Assembly (NCBI GenBank): GCA_027364695.1 | Contig: DAHXOV010000345.1 | Location: 1 to 6,892, forward strand | Origin: a bacterium | Lineage (GTDB): Bacteria > Bacteroidota > Bacteroidia > B-17B0 > Aurantibacillaceae | DNA: 6,892 nt | Reading direction: 5' to 3' | Shown: positions 1 to 6,703 of the stretch, piece by piece | How positions within the stretch are numbered: the stretch's first letter is position 1 | How the letters are laid out: every line of letters begins with the position of its first letter | The notes under the pieces: model-generated | What the model was told of the DNA's origin: nothing | The model's database searches: none | Seen by the model: only the letters and a program-made list of their open reading frames with translations | Position numbers and translations under genes: made by a program

Positions 1-2087
1 GTCCCTATCCTGATTATAGCCCTGTTCTTACTGCGGATGAAGGAATGATGATATTTACAACCCGACGCCCTAACACACAATGTAGCGAAAAAACACCTGA
101 TGGACAATTCTTTGAGGATATCGTTGTATCCTATAAAGACGACAATGGCAACTGGTCAAAACCCAGCTTATTGAGTGAAAACATAAATACCTGCGGGCAC
201 GAGGCATCCATCAATCTAACACCCGATGGACAAACACTTATTGTTTATAAAGATGACAATGGCAATGGAGATCTCTACTTCTCTCAATGGGACGGACGCC
301 AATGGACCTCCTTGCAAAAGTTTGGTTCAGACATCAATTCAGAGTATTGGGAAACACACGCTTGTTTGTCAAACGACGGACAAACACTTTACTTTGTATC
401 AGATAGACCAGGCGGATTTGGCGGCAGAGATATTTACAGAGTAGTCAAACTTCCAAATGGACAATGGAGCAAGGCATTGAATATTGGTCCTACTATCAAC
501 ACCCCTTATGATGAAGACGGCGTATTCATACATCCTGATGGAAAAACATTATTCTTTGCATCAAAAGGACATCAAGGCATGGGCAGATTTGATATATTCT
601 TTTCTATCATGGACGAAGAAAACAAATTTTCTGAACCATTCAATATCGGTTATCCTATCAACACACCCGACGATGATATATTTTATGTTACATCCCCTGA
701 TGGAAAAAGATCTTATTACTCTTCTTTCAAAGATGGTGGATATGGAGACAAAGATATTTATATGATTACTATACCTGAATCTTCAGAAAAAAATGTGGTA
801 TTATACAAAGGACAATTTATACCCGCACAAGGCGAATCATTACCTGATGATATATCTATTGTAGTTACTGACAAAGAATCAGGAGAGATTATAGGCGTTT
901 ATAAACCACAAAAAAATGGCCACTTCGTATTTATACTAAAACCAGGTAAAGAATACAATATCTCTTATGAAGCCAATGGAGAAAAATTTTATGAAGATGA
1001 AATTTATGCTGAACAAGACGCTTCTTACAAAGAAATTCAAAAAGGATTAGAATTAGAGCCTATCAAATTACTTGGAAAGGTGGCAGTGAAGAAAAAAGAA
1101 TACAAAATTAATATAAACATATTAGATAACCCTAAAACTAAAAAACCCGTTAGCGCTGCATCTATACAAATCATTGATAATAAAGGGAATAAAAAAGACT
1201 ATACACTTTCCGAAAATAATAAAGGCATAACCAATGACATTGGGCTACTTCCTGAAACAAAATATACCATTACTGTAAATGCAGATGCTAGCACTCAAAC
1301 AATAGAACTAACTACCGATAAAGAAGAAAAGGCAAAAACATTCTCAAAAGTAATTTACATGCATTCAAAACCACTCTCCACTGCGCCAATAGTAAAATTA
1401 AACATATCAGTATTGAATAAAAAAATCAAAAAACCGCTGGCTAACGCTAAAATAATACTAAAAGACAATAAAGGCAATACCGAAGAATACACCACTAATG
1501 AAAAAGGCATGGCACAGATAGATGCAGAAAAAGAGAATGTATATGATATAGTAGCCACCACTGAAGATGGACAAACTTCTAACATCCTTGTTCTCGATCT
1601 TAAAAAAATTAAAGAAAAAGTACTCAACAAAACTATCTTTATAGAAGAAACTAAAAAAATACCCGACATAGCTGTTACTGAAACAACTCATGATAATCAA
1701 CCAATTGCCAAACTTCCCCCTTCCAAATATCAATTTTACTTTACTTATCTTAAATATGCCATAGATACGACTGAAGAAAAATGGAACAATTTTATTGACA
1801 ATATCATTTCAAAATCTAAAACACGCCGAGTAAATATCTACATAGAATCATCTGCTTCAAAAGTGCCCACTCTTATGACCAATCCAATGCTCGCAAAGTT
1901 GCGCGGAGAACGATTGAAAGATAAAATTACAAAAGCTGTTGAATTGAAAGGAGGTAAGGTTTCAAAACTGAAATTTCATATCACAAGCAAAATACAAGGA
2001 CCAGCTTGTAATATCAATAAGAAAGATCAGGAAAACAAAAGAAAAACATACGAGAAATATCAGTACGTAAAAGCATTTGCTAAATAA
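1..2087 (+). CDS. PD40 beta-propeller / OmpA-like envelope protein, 5' partial
   Basis: The reading frame is open from the left edge (first full codon at 3), and the 14 codons before the first ATG at 45 already encode propeller sequence (PDYSPVLTADEG), so that ATG is internal and the true start lies upstream. Residues below count from the ATG at 45. Five WD40-like (PD40) blades run from the edge to about residue 245, each built on a (S/T)PDG(K/Q)TL-type strand, mostly a GGxGxxDIY-type turn, and an IN(T/S) ending. Three carboxypeptidase-regulatory-like beta domains follow (about 250-343, 354-439, 451-533), then a C-terminal OmpA-like domain (about 560-680). This order resembles PorE-type proteins of the type IX secretion system and many uncharacterised Bacteroidota envelope proteins; PorE also has N-terminal TPRs, which could lie outside the window. 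A periplasmic or outer-membrane location, anchored to the cell wall, is inferred from the family. The exact role is unknown. The stop at 2085 is followed after 20 bases by the transsulfuration gene. Confidence is high for the architecture and low for a specific function. Confidence 0.85.
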   Translation, partial: PYPDYSPVLTADEGMMIFTTRRPNTQCSEKTPDGQFFEDIVVSYKDDNGNWSKPSLLSENINTCGHEASINLTPDGQTLIVYKDDNGNGDLYFSQWDGRQWTSLQKFGSDINSEYWETHACLSNDGQTLYFVSDRPGGFGGRDIYRVVKLPNGQWSKALNIGPTINTPYDEDGVFIHPDGKTLFFASKGHQGMGRFDIFFSIMDEENKFSEPFNIGYPINTPDDDIFYVTSPDGKRSYYSSFKDGGYGDKDIYMITIPESSEKNVVLYKGQFIPAQGESLPDDISIVVTDKESGEIIGVYKPQKNGHFVFILKPGKEYNISYEANGEKFYEDEIYAEQDASYKEIQKGLELEPIKLLGKVAVKKKEYKININILDNPKTKKPVSAASIQIIDNKGNKKDYTLSENNKGITNDIGLLPETKYTITVNADASTQTIELTTDKEEKAKTFSKVIYMHSKPLSTAPIVKLNISVLNKKIKKPLANAKIILKDNKGNTEEYTTNEKGMAQIDAEKENVYDIVATTEDGQTSNILVLDLKKIKEKVLNKTIFIEETKKIPDIAVTETTHDNQPIAKLPPSKYQFYFTYLKYAIDTTEEKWNNFIDNIISKSKTRRVNIYIESSASKVPTLMTNPMLAKLRGERLKDKITKAVELKGGKVSKLKFHITSKIQGPACNINKKDQENKRKTYEKYQYVKAFAK
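132..265 (+). repeat. Short direct repeat pair encoding YKDDNGN
   Basis: Bases 132-151 and 246-265 match at 19 of 20 positions (one c/t difference at 140/254) and both encode YKDDNGN, at residues 30-36 and 68-74 counting from the ATG at 45. They fall in adjacent propeller blades but at different places in the blade: after the third strand in the first, and in the turn after the second strand in the next. This may be chance convergence on a favoured turn sequence or a small conversion event. Confidence 0.5.
1104..1643 (+). repeat. Tandem duplicated beta domain inside the propeller protein
   Basis: Two neighbouring segments of the first protein align with each other: residues 354-439 (1104-1361) and 451-533 (1395-1643), counting from the ATG at 45. 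Both open with K(I/L)NI, pass through KKP(V/L)(S/A), and share DNKGN..(D/E)YT at residues 378-387 and 474-483, exactly 96 residues apart. Both end in a K-x-I(Y/F)(M/I) strand. The likeness is plain in protein but weak in DNA, so the duplication is not recent. The segments look like carboxypeptidase-regulatory or Ig-like beta sandwiches; the fold is inferred. Confidence 0.6.
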
Positions 2088-2107
2088 TTTTTCAATCATT
2101 TGTAATT

Positions 2108-3268
2108 ATGGAACACTCAGAATGGCAGTTCGGAACTAAAGCCATACATGCAGGAGTAACGCCCGACCCTACAACAGGTGCCATCATGACTCCTATCTAT
2201 CAAACATCCACCTACGTGCAAGAATATCCTGGCAAACACCATGGGTATGCATACGCCCGCGGAAAAAATCCAACACGAGATGCCTTACAAAAAAGCATAG
2301 CTGCTCTTGAAAATGGAAAGCATTGTTTATGTTTCAGTAGTGGTATGGGAGCTATTGATGCGATTGTCAAACTACTAAAAAGCGGAGATGAAATAATCAC
2401 AGGTAACGACCTTTATGGTGGTACCTATAGAATGTTCACTAAAATATTTCATCCATTAGGTATTCATTTTCATTTTATTGATTTATCTGATACTGCCAAT
2501 ATAGAAAAGTACATCCACCACAATACCAAACTGATTTGGATAGAAACACCTACCAACCCTACAATGCAAATCATTGACATTCAAGCATACAGTAAAATAG
2601 CGAAAAAATATGGACTCCTGTTAGCTGTAGATAATACTTTTGCTTCTCCTTATCTGCAAAATCCTCTGTCTTTGGGTGCAGATATAGTCATGCATTCTGT
2701 TACAAAATACCTTGGCGGGCATAGTGACGTTGTGATGGGGGCATTGGTGATGAACAATAATGAACTCTACGAAAAACTTTCCTTTATTCACAACAGTTGT
2801 GGTGCTACACCAGGTCCTATGGATTCTTTTTTAGTATTACGAGGTATAAAAACATTACACTTAAGAATGGAAAGACATTGTTTTAATGGAAGAAAAACAG
2901 CAGAATTTCTATCCCAACACAACAAAGTGGAAAAAGTATATTGGCCAGGTTTACCCAATCATCCCAATTATAATATTGCTAAAAAACAAATGAAGGATTT
3001 CGGGGGAATGGTATCTTTTACTTTGAAAACTGCTTCCTTAGAAAAAACATTTCAATTGGCATCTTCTTTCAGGGTATTCTCACTTGCGGAGTCACTTGGA
3101 GGTGTAGAATCATTAGTTAATCATCCTGCTACAATGACACATGCCTCCATACCAAAAGCAGAAAGAGAAAAAGCAGGCGTTACCGATAATTTACTCCGAT
3201 TAAGCATTGGGGTTGAAGATTATCAGGATTTGATAAACGATTTGTCTCAGGCATTAGAAAAAATATAA
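2108..3268 (+). CDS. Cystathionine gamma-synthase/gamma-lyase family PLP enzyme
   Basis: A complete 386-residue enzyme of the Cys/Met-metabolism PLP family, fold type I, cytoplasmic and normally a homotetramer; the length equals that usual for MetB. Visible landmarks: YAYARGKNPT (47-56), with the Tyr/Arg that reach the cofactor phosphate of the neighbouring subunit; SSGMGA (77-82), the phosphate loop; DLYGGTYR (101-108), whose Tyr103 stacks on PLP; AVDNTF (173-178), whose Asp175 binds the pyridine nitrogen; SVTKYLGGHSD (197-207), whose Lys200 forms the Schiff base; SLGGVESL (329-336), with Glu334; and LRLSIGVED (363-371), whose Arg364 binds the substrate carboxylate. YGGT and Glu334 fit cystathionine gamma-synthase or gamma-lyase, and argue against methionine gamma-lyase, which has Cys in the YG-C-T position. 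Sequence alone does not decide between synthase (O-acyl-homoserine plus cysteine to cystathionine) and lyase (cystathionine to cysteine). The ATG at 2108 gives a normal N-terminus (WQFGTKAIHAG). There is no Shine-Dalgarno. It begins 20 bases after the propeller gene and ends 17 before nadD, suggesting co-transcription. Confidence 0.93.
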   Translation: MEHSEWQFGTKAIHAGVTPDPTTGAIMTPIYQTSTYVQEYPGKHHGYAYARGKNPTRDALQKSIAALENGKHCLCFSSGMGAIDAIVKLLKSGDEIITGNDLYGGTYRMFTKIFHPLGIHFHFIDLSDTANIEKYIHHNTKLIWIETPTNPTMQIIDIQAYSKIAKKYGLLLAVDNTFASPYLQNPLSLGADIVMHSVTKYLGGHSDVVMGALVMNNNELYEKLSFIHNSCGATPGPMDSFLVLRGIKTLHLRMERHCFNGRKTAEFLSQHNKVEKVYWPGLPNHPNYNIAKKQMKDFGGMVSFTLKTASLEKTFQLASSFRVFSLAESLGGVESLVNHPATMTHASIPKAEREKAGVTDNLLRLSIGVEDYQDLINDLSQALEKI

Positions 3269-3285
3269 AACACTGCGTAGAATTA

Positions 3286-3879
3286 GTGGCAAAAAAAACA
3301 TCAAAAAAAATAGGTCTGTTCTTTGGTTCATTTAATCCCATTCATATTGGGCATTTGGCTATTGCTAATTATTTTGTAGAATTCACTGATCTACAAGAAG
3401 TGTGGTTGGTTATTTCTCCACATAATCCACTGAAAGAAAAAGCCTCATTATTGGCTCAACACCATCGTTTGTATATGGTGAACCTTGCGATTGAAGATTT
3501 TCCAAAATTCAAAAGTTGTGATATTGAATTTCATTTGCCACAACCCTCTTATACCATTCATACATTAGCTCATCTCAAAGAAAAATATCCCCAGCATCAA
3601 TTTTGTCTGATTATAGGACAAGATAATTTAAGCTCCTTTCATAAATGGAAAAACTATGAGGTCATTTTGGAAAATCATTATTTGTACATATATCCTCGCT
3701 TGTCTGCCACTGTATCAGAATTGGATGAACATCCAAAAGTAATTTTTACAGCCGCCCCACAAATTGAAATATCCTCTTCTTTTATCAGAAAATCCATCAA
3801 AGAAAAAAAAGACATTCGTTTTTTTGTTCATCCCAAAGTATGGCAACATATTGATGAAATGAATTTTTACAAACGGTAA
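3286..3879 (+). CDS. nadD: Nicotinate-nucleotide adenylyltransferase NadD
   Basis: NadD transfers the AMP of ATP to nicotinate mononucleotide, giving deamido-NAD, in the NAD pathway shared by de novo synthesis and nicotinate salvage. The 197-residue product has the nucleotidyltransferase nucleotide-binding motif GSFNPIHIGH at residues 14-23 (His20 and His23), SPHNPLK at 44-50, PSYTIHTL at 87-94, IIGQDNLSSFHKWKNYE at 109-125 in the place of the family's GxDxLxxfxxWk, and the closing ISSSFIRKSI at 162-171 (the ISST-x-IR motif). Length is normal for the family. I use the GTG at 3286: no ATG occurs in frame before residue 64, far beyond the catalytic motif, and no ATG, GTG or TTG lies in frame between the preceding gene's stop and 3286. 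The first codons hold two runs of eight A (3291-3298 and 3303-3310), giving an A-rich start rather than a Shine-Dalgarno. It lies 17 bases after the transsulfuration gene, probably in the same transcript. Confidence 0.95.
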   Translation: MAKKTSKKIGLFFGSFNPIHIGHLAIANYFVEFTDLQEVWLVISPHNPLKEKASLLAQHHRLYMVNLAIEDFPKFKSCDIEFHLPQPSYTIHTLAHLKEKYPQHQFCLIIGQDNLSSFHKWKNYEVILENHYLYIYPRLSATVSELDEHPKVIFTAAPQIEISSSFIRKSIKEKKDIRFFVHPKVWQHIDEMNFYKR

Positions 3880-4101
3880 AATATCCCGATAAATATTTGT
3901 TTAACTTTATGACAAAATCAAAATTGATGAAAAGAACATTACGTTTAGACTTTGTTCAGAAAATAATCATTCAATAGCAGATAATATAAGTACTTGTATT
4001 TAAAATTATTCACAATCTATTTTTGATAACTTTTGGATACGTGAATAACATTCTTTCTCTTAAAACTATGTAAATTTGTTGCCTTATTATCATCTATCAA
4101 C
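3880..4101. other. AT-rich spacer between nadD and ftsK
   Basis: This 222-base spacer contains no tRNA, convincing gene or GC-rich hairpin with a T run. An AT-only inverted repeat, AAATAT/ATATTT (3879-3884 and 3893-3898, 8-base loop), overlaps the nadD stop codon but is too weak to call a terminator. A 22-codon ORF at 3909-3977 has nothing to support it. A looser promoter-like pair, ATTG (3923-3926), 19 bases, then TAGACTTTG (3946-3954), has one base too many in the -7 element. The best site is the -7 element at 4071, listed separately. The spacer probably holds the end of the upstream transcript and the ftsK promoter. Confidence 0.5.
4071..4078 (+). promoter_or_regulatory. Candidate Bacteroidota -7 element upstream of ftsK
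   Basis: TAAATTTG fits the Bacteroidota primary sigma-factor -7 consensus TAnnTTTG exactly. A start of transcription a few bases downstream (about 4082-4085) would leave a leader of about 17-20 bases before the ATG at 4102. No clear -33 TTTG lies at the usual spacing of about 19; the nearest candidates are TTCT at 4051-4054 (16 bases away) and TTTG at 4032-4035 (35 bases away). Such an 8-mer can occur by chance in AT-rich DNA, so this rests mainly on its position. Confidence 0.45.
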
Positions 4102-6648
4102 ATGTCAAAAACAAAAAATAAAATAAGCCCTCCACCCAATTTGGAAGACACATACGTAGATGATAATAATAAATCAAGAAAAAAAAATTTATCCGAAGAA
4201 AGACAAGAAAACACATCTAATGTTAGAAATACCCTACAAAATATTCATCAGGAATTAAAAACCAATCCGGTTTATTCTATCCTCTTTGGAGGAATCATTA
4301 TTCTAATGTCTATATTCACACTCATTGCCTTTGTTTCATTCTTCTTTACATGGCAAGAAGACTTTGATAAAGTAACAGCCCCTCTTTCTGTTTTATTTGC
4401 TTATGATACAGAAATACAAAATTGGTTAGGAAAAGCAGGAGCGATCCTGTCTCATATTTTTATTTATCGTTTTTATGGTGTAGGTAGTTTTGTTATACCT
4501 ATTGCTTTAGCTCAGTGGGGAATTAAAAAAATAAAATTACAACATACTTCTTTCAACCTTCTGATACATTCTTTTTTCTGGATGATATGGATTTCTATGA
4601 CCATGAGTTTTTTTCTCAATGAAAAATTTCCTTTTGCAGGTGGAAATTATGGAGAAATAATGAACAATACTTTTATCAATTACATTGGAAAGTGGGGCTT
4701 GTTAAGCACACTTTTGGTAGCCATTGTGATCTACTTCATCATCTGTCCCGAATACATCGCTTGGGTGAAACATATATTAGTATTTAAATATGATCGTTCA
4801 AGTCAAGAAGAAAAATTTATTAATGATTTCAATGACCCCAACAGCACTGCTTCTAATAGCATTTCTCAAACTGAAACAACAGAAACGTCCTCGTCAAAAG
4901 AAGACGTTGTTATTACTGAAGAAAGTGTTGCTAATAATGAAATTTCCCTTGAAGTAAGTGCATCCATAGATGAAACAAAAAATGAAAAACATCAGAATGA
5001 ACCCATATTTACGATTGAACAAGCCCTCTCAGAAACAGATAAAACAAAAGAAGAAGATCCTCCTCATGATGATACAAACCATGAAGAAACCGCAGATGCA
5101 AATGCTATGGCAGAACAATTAGTAAAAGAAAAAGGTGAGTTCAATCCTTTATCTGAACTATCTGATTATATTTATCCTGGTTTAGATTTATTGAATGATT
5201 ATGGAAGTGGTATTGGTAAAATCAATCAGGAAGAATTACTACAAAATAAAGATAAAATTATAAAAACACTGAGAAATTACGGCATCGAAATACAGGAAAT
5301 TAAAGCCACTATTGGTCCCACTGTTACATTGTATGAAATTGTTCCTGCGCCAGGTGTTAGAATAGCTCGTATTAAAAATCTAGAAGATGACATTGCTTTG
5401 AGTTTAGCGGCATTAGGTATTAGAATTATTGCACCTATGCCAGGAAAGGGTACCATTGGAATAGAAGTTCCTAACCAACATCCAGAAGTTGTTTCAGTTA
5501 AAAATGTACTATCTTCTGAGAAATTTCAAAATACAAATTTTGAATTACCTATTGTACTTGGAAAAACAATTAGTAATGATGTATTGATTGTTGAGCTTGC
5601 TAAAATGCCTCATCTATTGATGGCAGGCGCTACAGGACAAGGTAAATCAGTAGGTATCAACACGCTCATAATATCCTTGTTATACAAAAAACATCCTGCA
5701 GAGTTAAAGTTCGTTTTAGTAGACCCCAAAAAGGTAGAACTTACGCTATATAATAAAATTGAAAGACATTTTTTAGCTAAACTGCCCAATTCTGAAGATG
5801 CTATCATTACTGATACAAAAAAAGTAATACATACTTTGAATTCTCTAACCATTGAAATGGACAACAGATATGCGCTGTTACAAGATGCACAGGTGAGAAA
5901 TATCAAAGAATACAATAGTAAGTTCATCAAAAGACGCCTCAATCCCAACGATGGGCATAGATATTTGCCTTATATTATTGTTATCATAGATGAATTTGCA
6001 GATCTTATCATGACCGCAGGAAAAGAAATAGAAGGTCCTATTGCTCGTATTGCCCAATTAGCAAGAGCAGTGGGTATTCACTTAGTGATTGCTACACAAA
6101 GACCATCTGTAAATATTATTACAGGAGTAATTAAAGCCAATTTCCCTGCAAGAATTGCATTCAAGGTATCCAGCAAGATTGATTCTCGCACTATATTAGA
6201 TACAGGAGGAGCAGAGCAATTAATCGGAAGAGGTGATATGCTATACAATGCAGGAAGTGATTTAATTCGCCTGCAATGCGCATTTGTAGATACACCTGAA
6301 GTAGAAAAAGTTGCAGAATTCATTGGAATTCAGAGAGGGTACCCAAGTGCATTTTTATTACCTGAATATGAAGATGAAAATGATGAAAATAGTACCAACT
6401 ATATTGATTTGTCTGACAGAGATAAACTGTTTGAAGAAGCTGCCCGATTGGTGGTACAATTTCAGCAAGGAAGCGCCTCCTTTCTGCAAAGAAAATTAAA
6501 AATAGGATTCAACAGAGCTGGAAGATTAATAGATGAATTGGAGAAAGCGGGTATTGTTGGAAAGTTTGAGGGCTCTAAACAAAGAGATGTGCTTGTAAAA
6601 GACATGCAACAATTGGAAGCACTCATTCAAAAATTAAATAATCAATAA
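4102..6648 (+). CDS. ftsK: DNA translocase FtsK/SpoIIIE
   Basis: FtsK is a hexameric ATP-driven DNA pump anchored at the division septum that clears and aligns the chromosome terminus and, in many bacteria, activates XerCD at dif. This 848-residue protein is complete. A charged cytoplasmic N-terminus (1-56) is followed by about four membrane segments (57-84, 112-141, 151-172, 191-215), then an acidic Ser/Thr/Glu-rich linker (about 232-345). The alpha domain covers about 370-480. The beta RecA-like motor has Walker A GATGQGKSVG (509-518, Lys515), DPKKVELTLYN (541-551), Walker B IIVIIDEFAD (625-634, Asp630/Glu631) and the sensor-like ATQRPSV (664-670). A C-terminal gamma winged helix (about 773-840) contains SFLQRKLKIGFNRAGRLIDE. 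The linker is far shorter than in E. coli FtsK; the total length looks usual for Bacteroidota. The ATG at 4102 is followed by a hydrophilic cytoplasmic leader as expected; no Shine-Dalgarno is seen. It probably has its own promoter (element at 4071), and it faces a convergent TonB-receptor gene. Confidence 0.97.
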   Translation: MSKTKNKISPPPNLEDTYVDDNNKSRKKNLSEERQENTSNVRNTLQNIHQELKTNPVYSILFGGIIILMSIFTLIAFVSFFFTWQEDFDKVTAPLSVLFAYDTEIQNWLGKAGAILSHIFIYRFYGVGSFVIPIALAQWGIKKIKLQHTSFNLLIHSFFWMIWISMTMSFFLNEKFPFAGGNYGEIMNNTFINYIGKWGLLSTLLVAIVIYFIICPEYIAWVKHILVFKYDRSSQEEKFINDFNDPNSTASNSISQTETTETSSSKEDVVITEESVANNEISLEVSASIDETKNEKHQNEPIFTIEQALSETDKTKEEDPPHDDTNHEETADANAMAEQLVKEKGEFNPLSELSDYIYPGLDLLNDYGSGIGKINQEELLQNKDKIIKTLRNYGIEIQEIKATIGPTVTLYEIVPAPGVRIARIKNLEDDIALSLAALGIRIIAPMPGKGTIGIEVPNQHPEVVSVKNVLSSEKFQNTNFELPIVLGKTISNDVLIVELAKMPHLLMAGATGQGKSVGINTLIISLLYKKHPAELKFVLVDPKKVELTLYNKIERHFLAKLPNSEDAIITDTKKVIHTLNSLTIEMDNRYALLQDAQVRNIKEYNSKFIKRRLNPNDGHRYLPYIIVIIDEFADLIMTAGKEIEGPIARIAQLARAVGIHLVIATQRPSVNIITGVIKANFPARIAFKVSSKIDSRTILDTGGAEQLIGRGDMLYNAGSDLIRLQCAFVDTPEVEKVAEFIGIQRGYPSAFLLPEYEDENDENSTNYIDLSDRDKLFEEAARLVVQFQQGSASFLQRKLKIGFNRAGRLIDELEKAGIVGKFEGSKQRDVLVKDMQQLEALIQKLNNQ

Positions 6649-6665
6649 AAAAATCTTCAGAAAAT

Positions 6666-6694
6666 AAAGTATTAAAGAAAAGTATTAAAGAAAA
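6666..6694. repeat. 13-base tandem repeat in the convergent spacer
   Basis: The unit AGTATTAAAGAAA occurs twice with no mismatch (6668-6680 and 6681-6693); the period-13 match extends from 6666 to 6694, about 2.2 copies. It sits in the 55-base gap between the ends of ftsK and the TonB-receptor gene. No GC-rich hairpin with a T run is visible on either strand there, so how the two convergent transcripts end is not clear. The repeat is probably replication slippage in non-coding DNA. Confidence 0.7.
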
Positions 6695-6703
6695 ACTGTT
6701 TCA

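Noticed and set aside
45..47. ATG at 45 as the true start of the propeller protein
   Set aside because: The frame is open to the left edge and the upstream codons already match the first strand of a propeller blade, so the gene begins outside the window.
1355..1733. Two long overlapping minus-strand ORFs, Phe- and Ser-rich, opposite the first gene
   Set aside because: They are the antisense of a Lys- and Glu-rich coding stretch: AAA codons read backwards give TTT (Phe), so a hydrophobic look is expected. The plus-strand frame shows clear domain structure.
3879..3898. Inverted repeat AAATAT/ATATTT just after nadD as a terminator
   Set aside because: The six pairs are all A-T, the loop is eight bases and no firm T run follows; such repeats are common by chance in this base composition.
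4179..4187. Run of nine A inside ftsK as a programmed frameshift or phase-variable tract
   Set aside because: The zero frame runs on without a break to a complete FtsK, there is no useful product in the other frames, and A runs are frequent in the Lys-rich leader of this AT-rich gene.
4017..4214. Minus-strand ORF of 65 codons across the ftsK start
   Set aside because: It covers the likely ftsK promoter and leader codons, has low-complexity composition and no recognisable motif.
5610..5948. Minus-strand ORF of 112 codons opposite the ftsK motor domain
   Set aside because: It lies wholly across the Walker A region of a well-supported ftsK frame and shows no family motif of its own.
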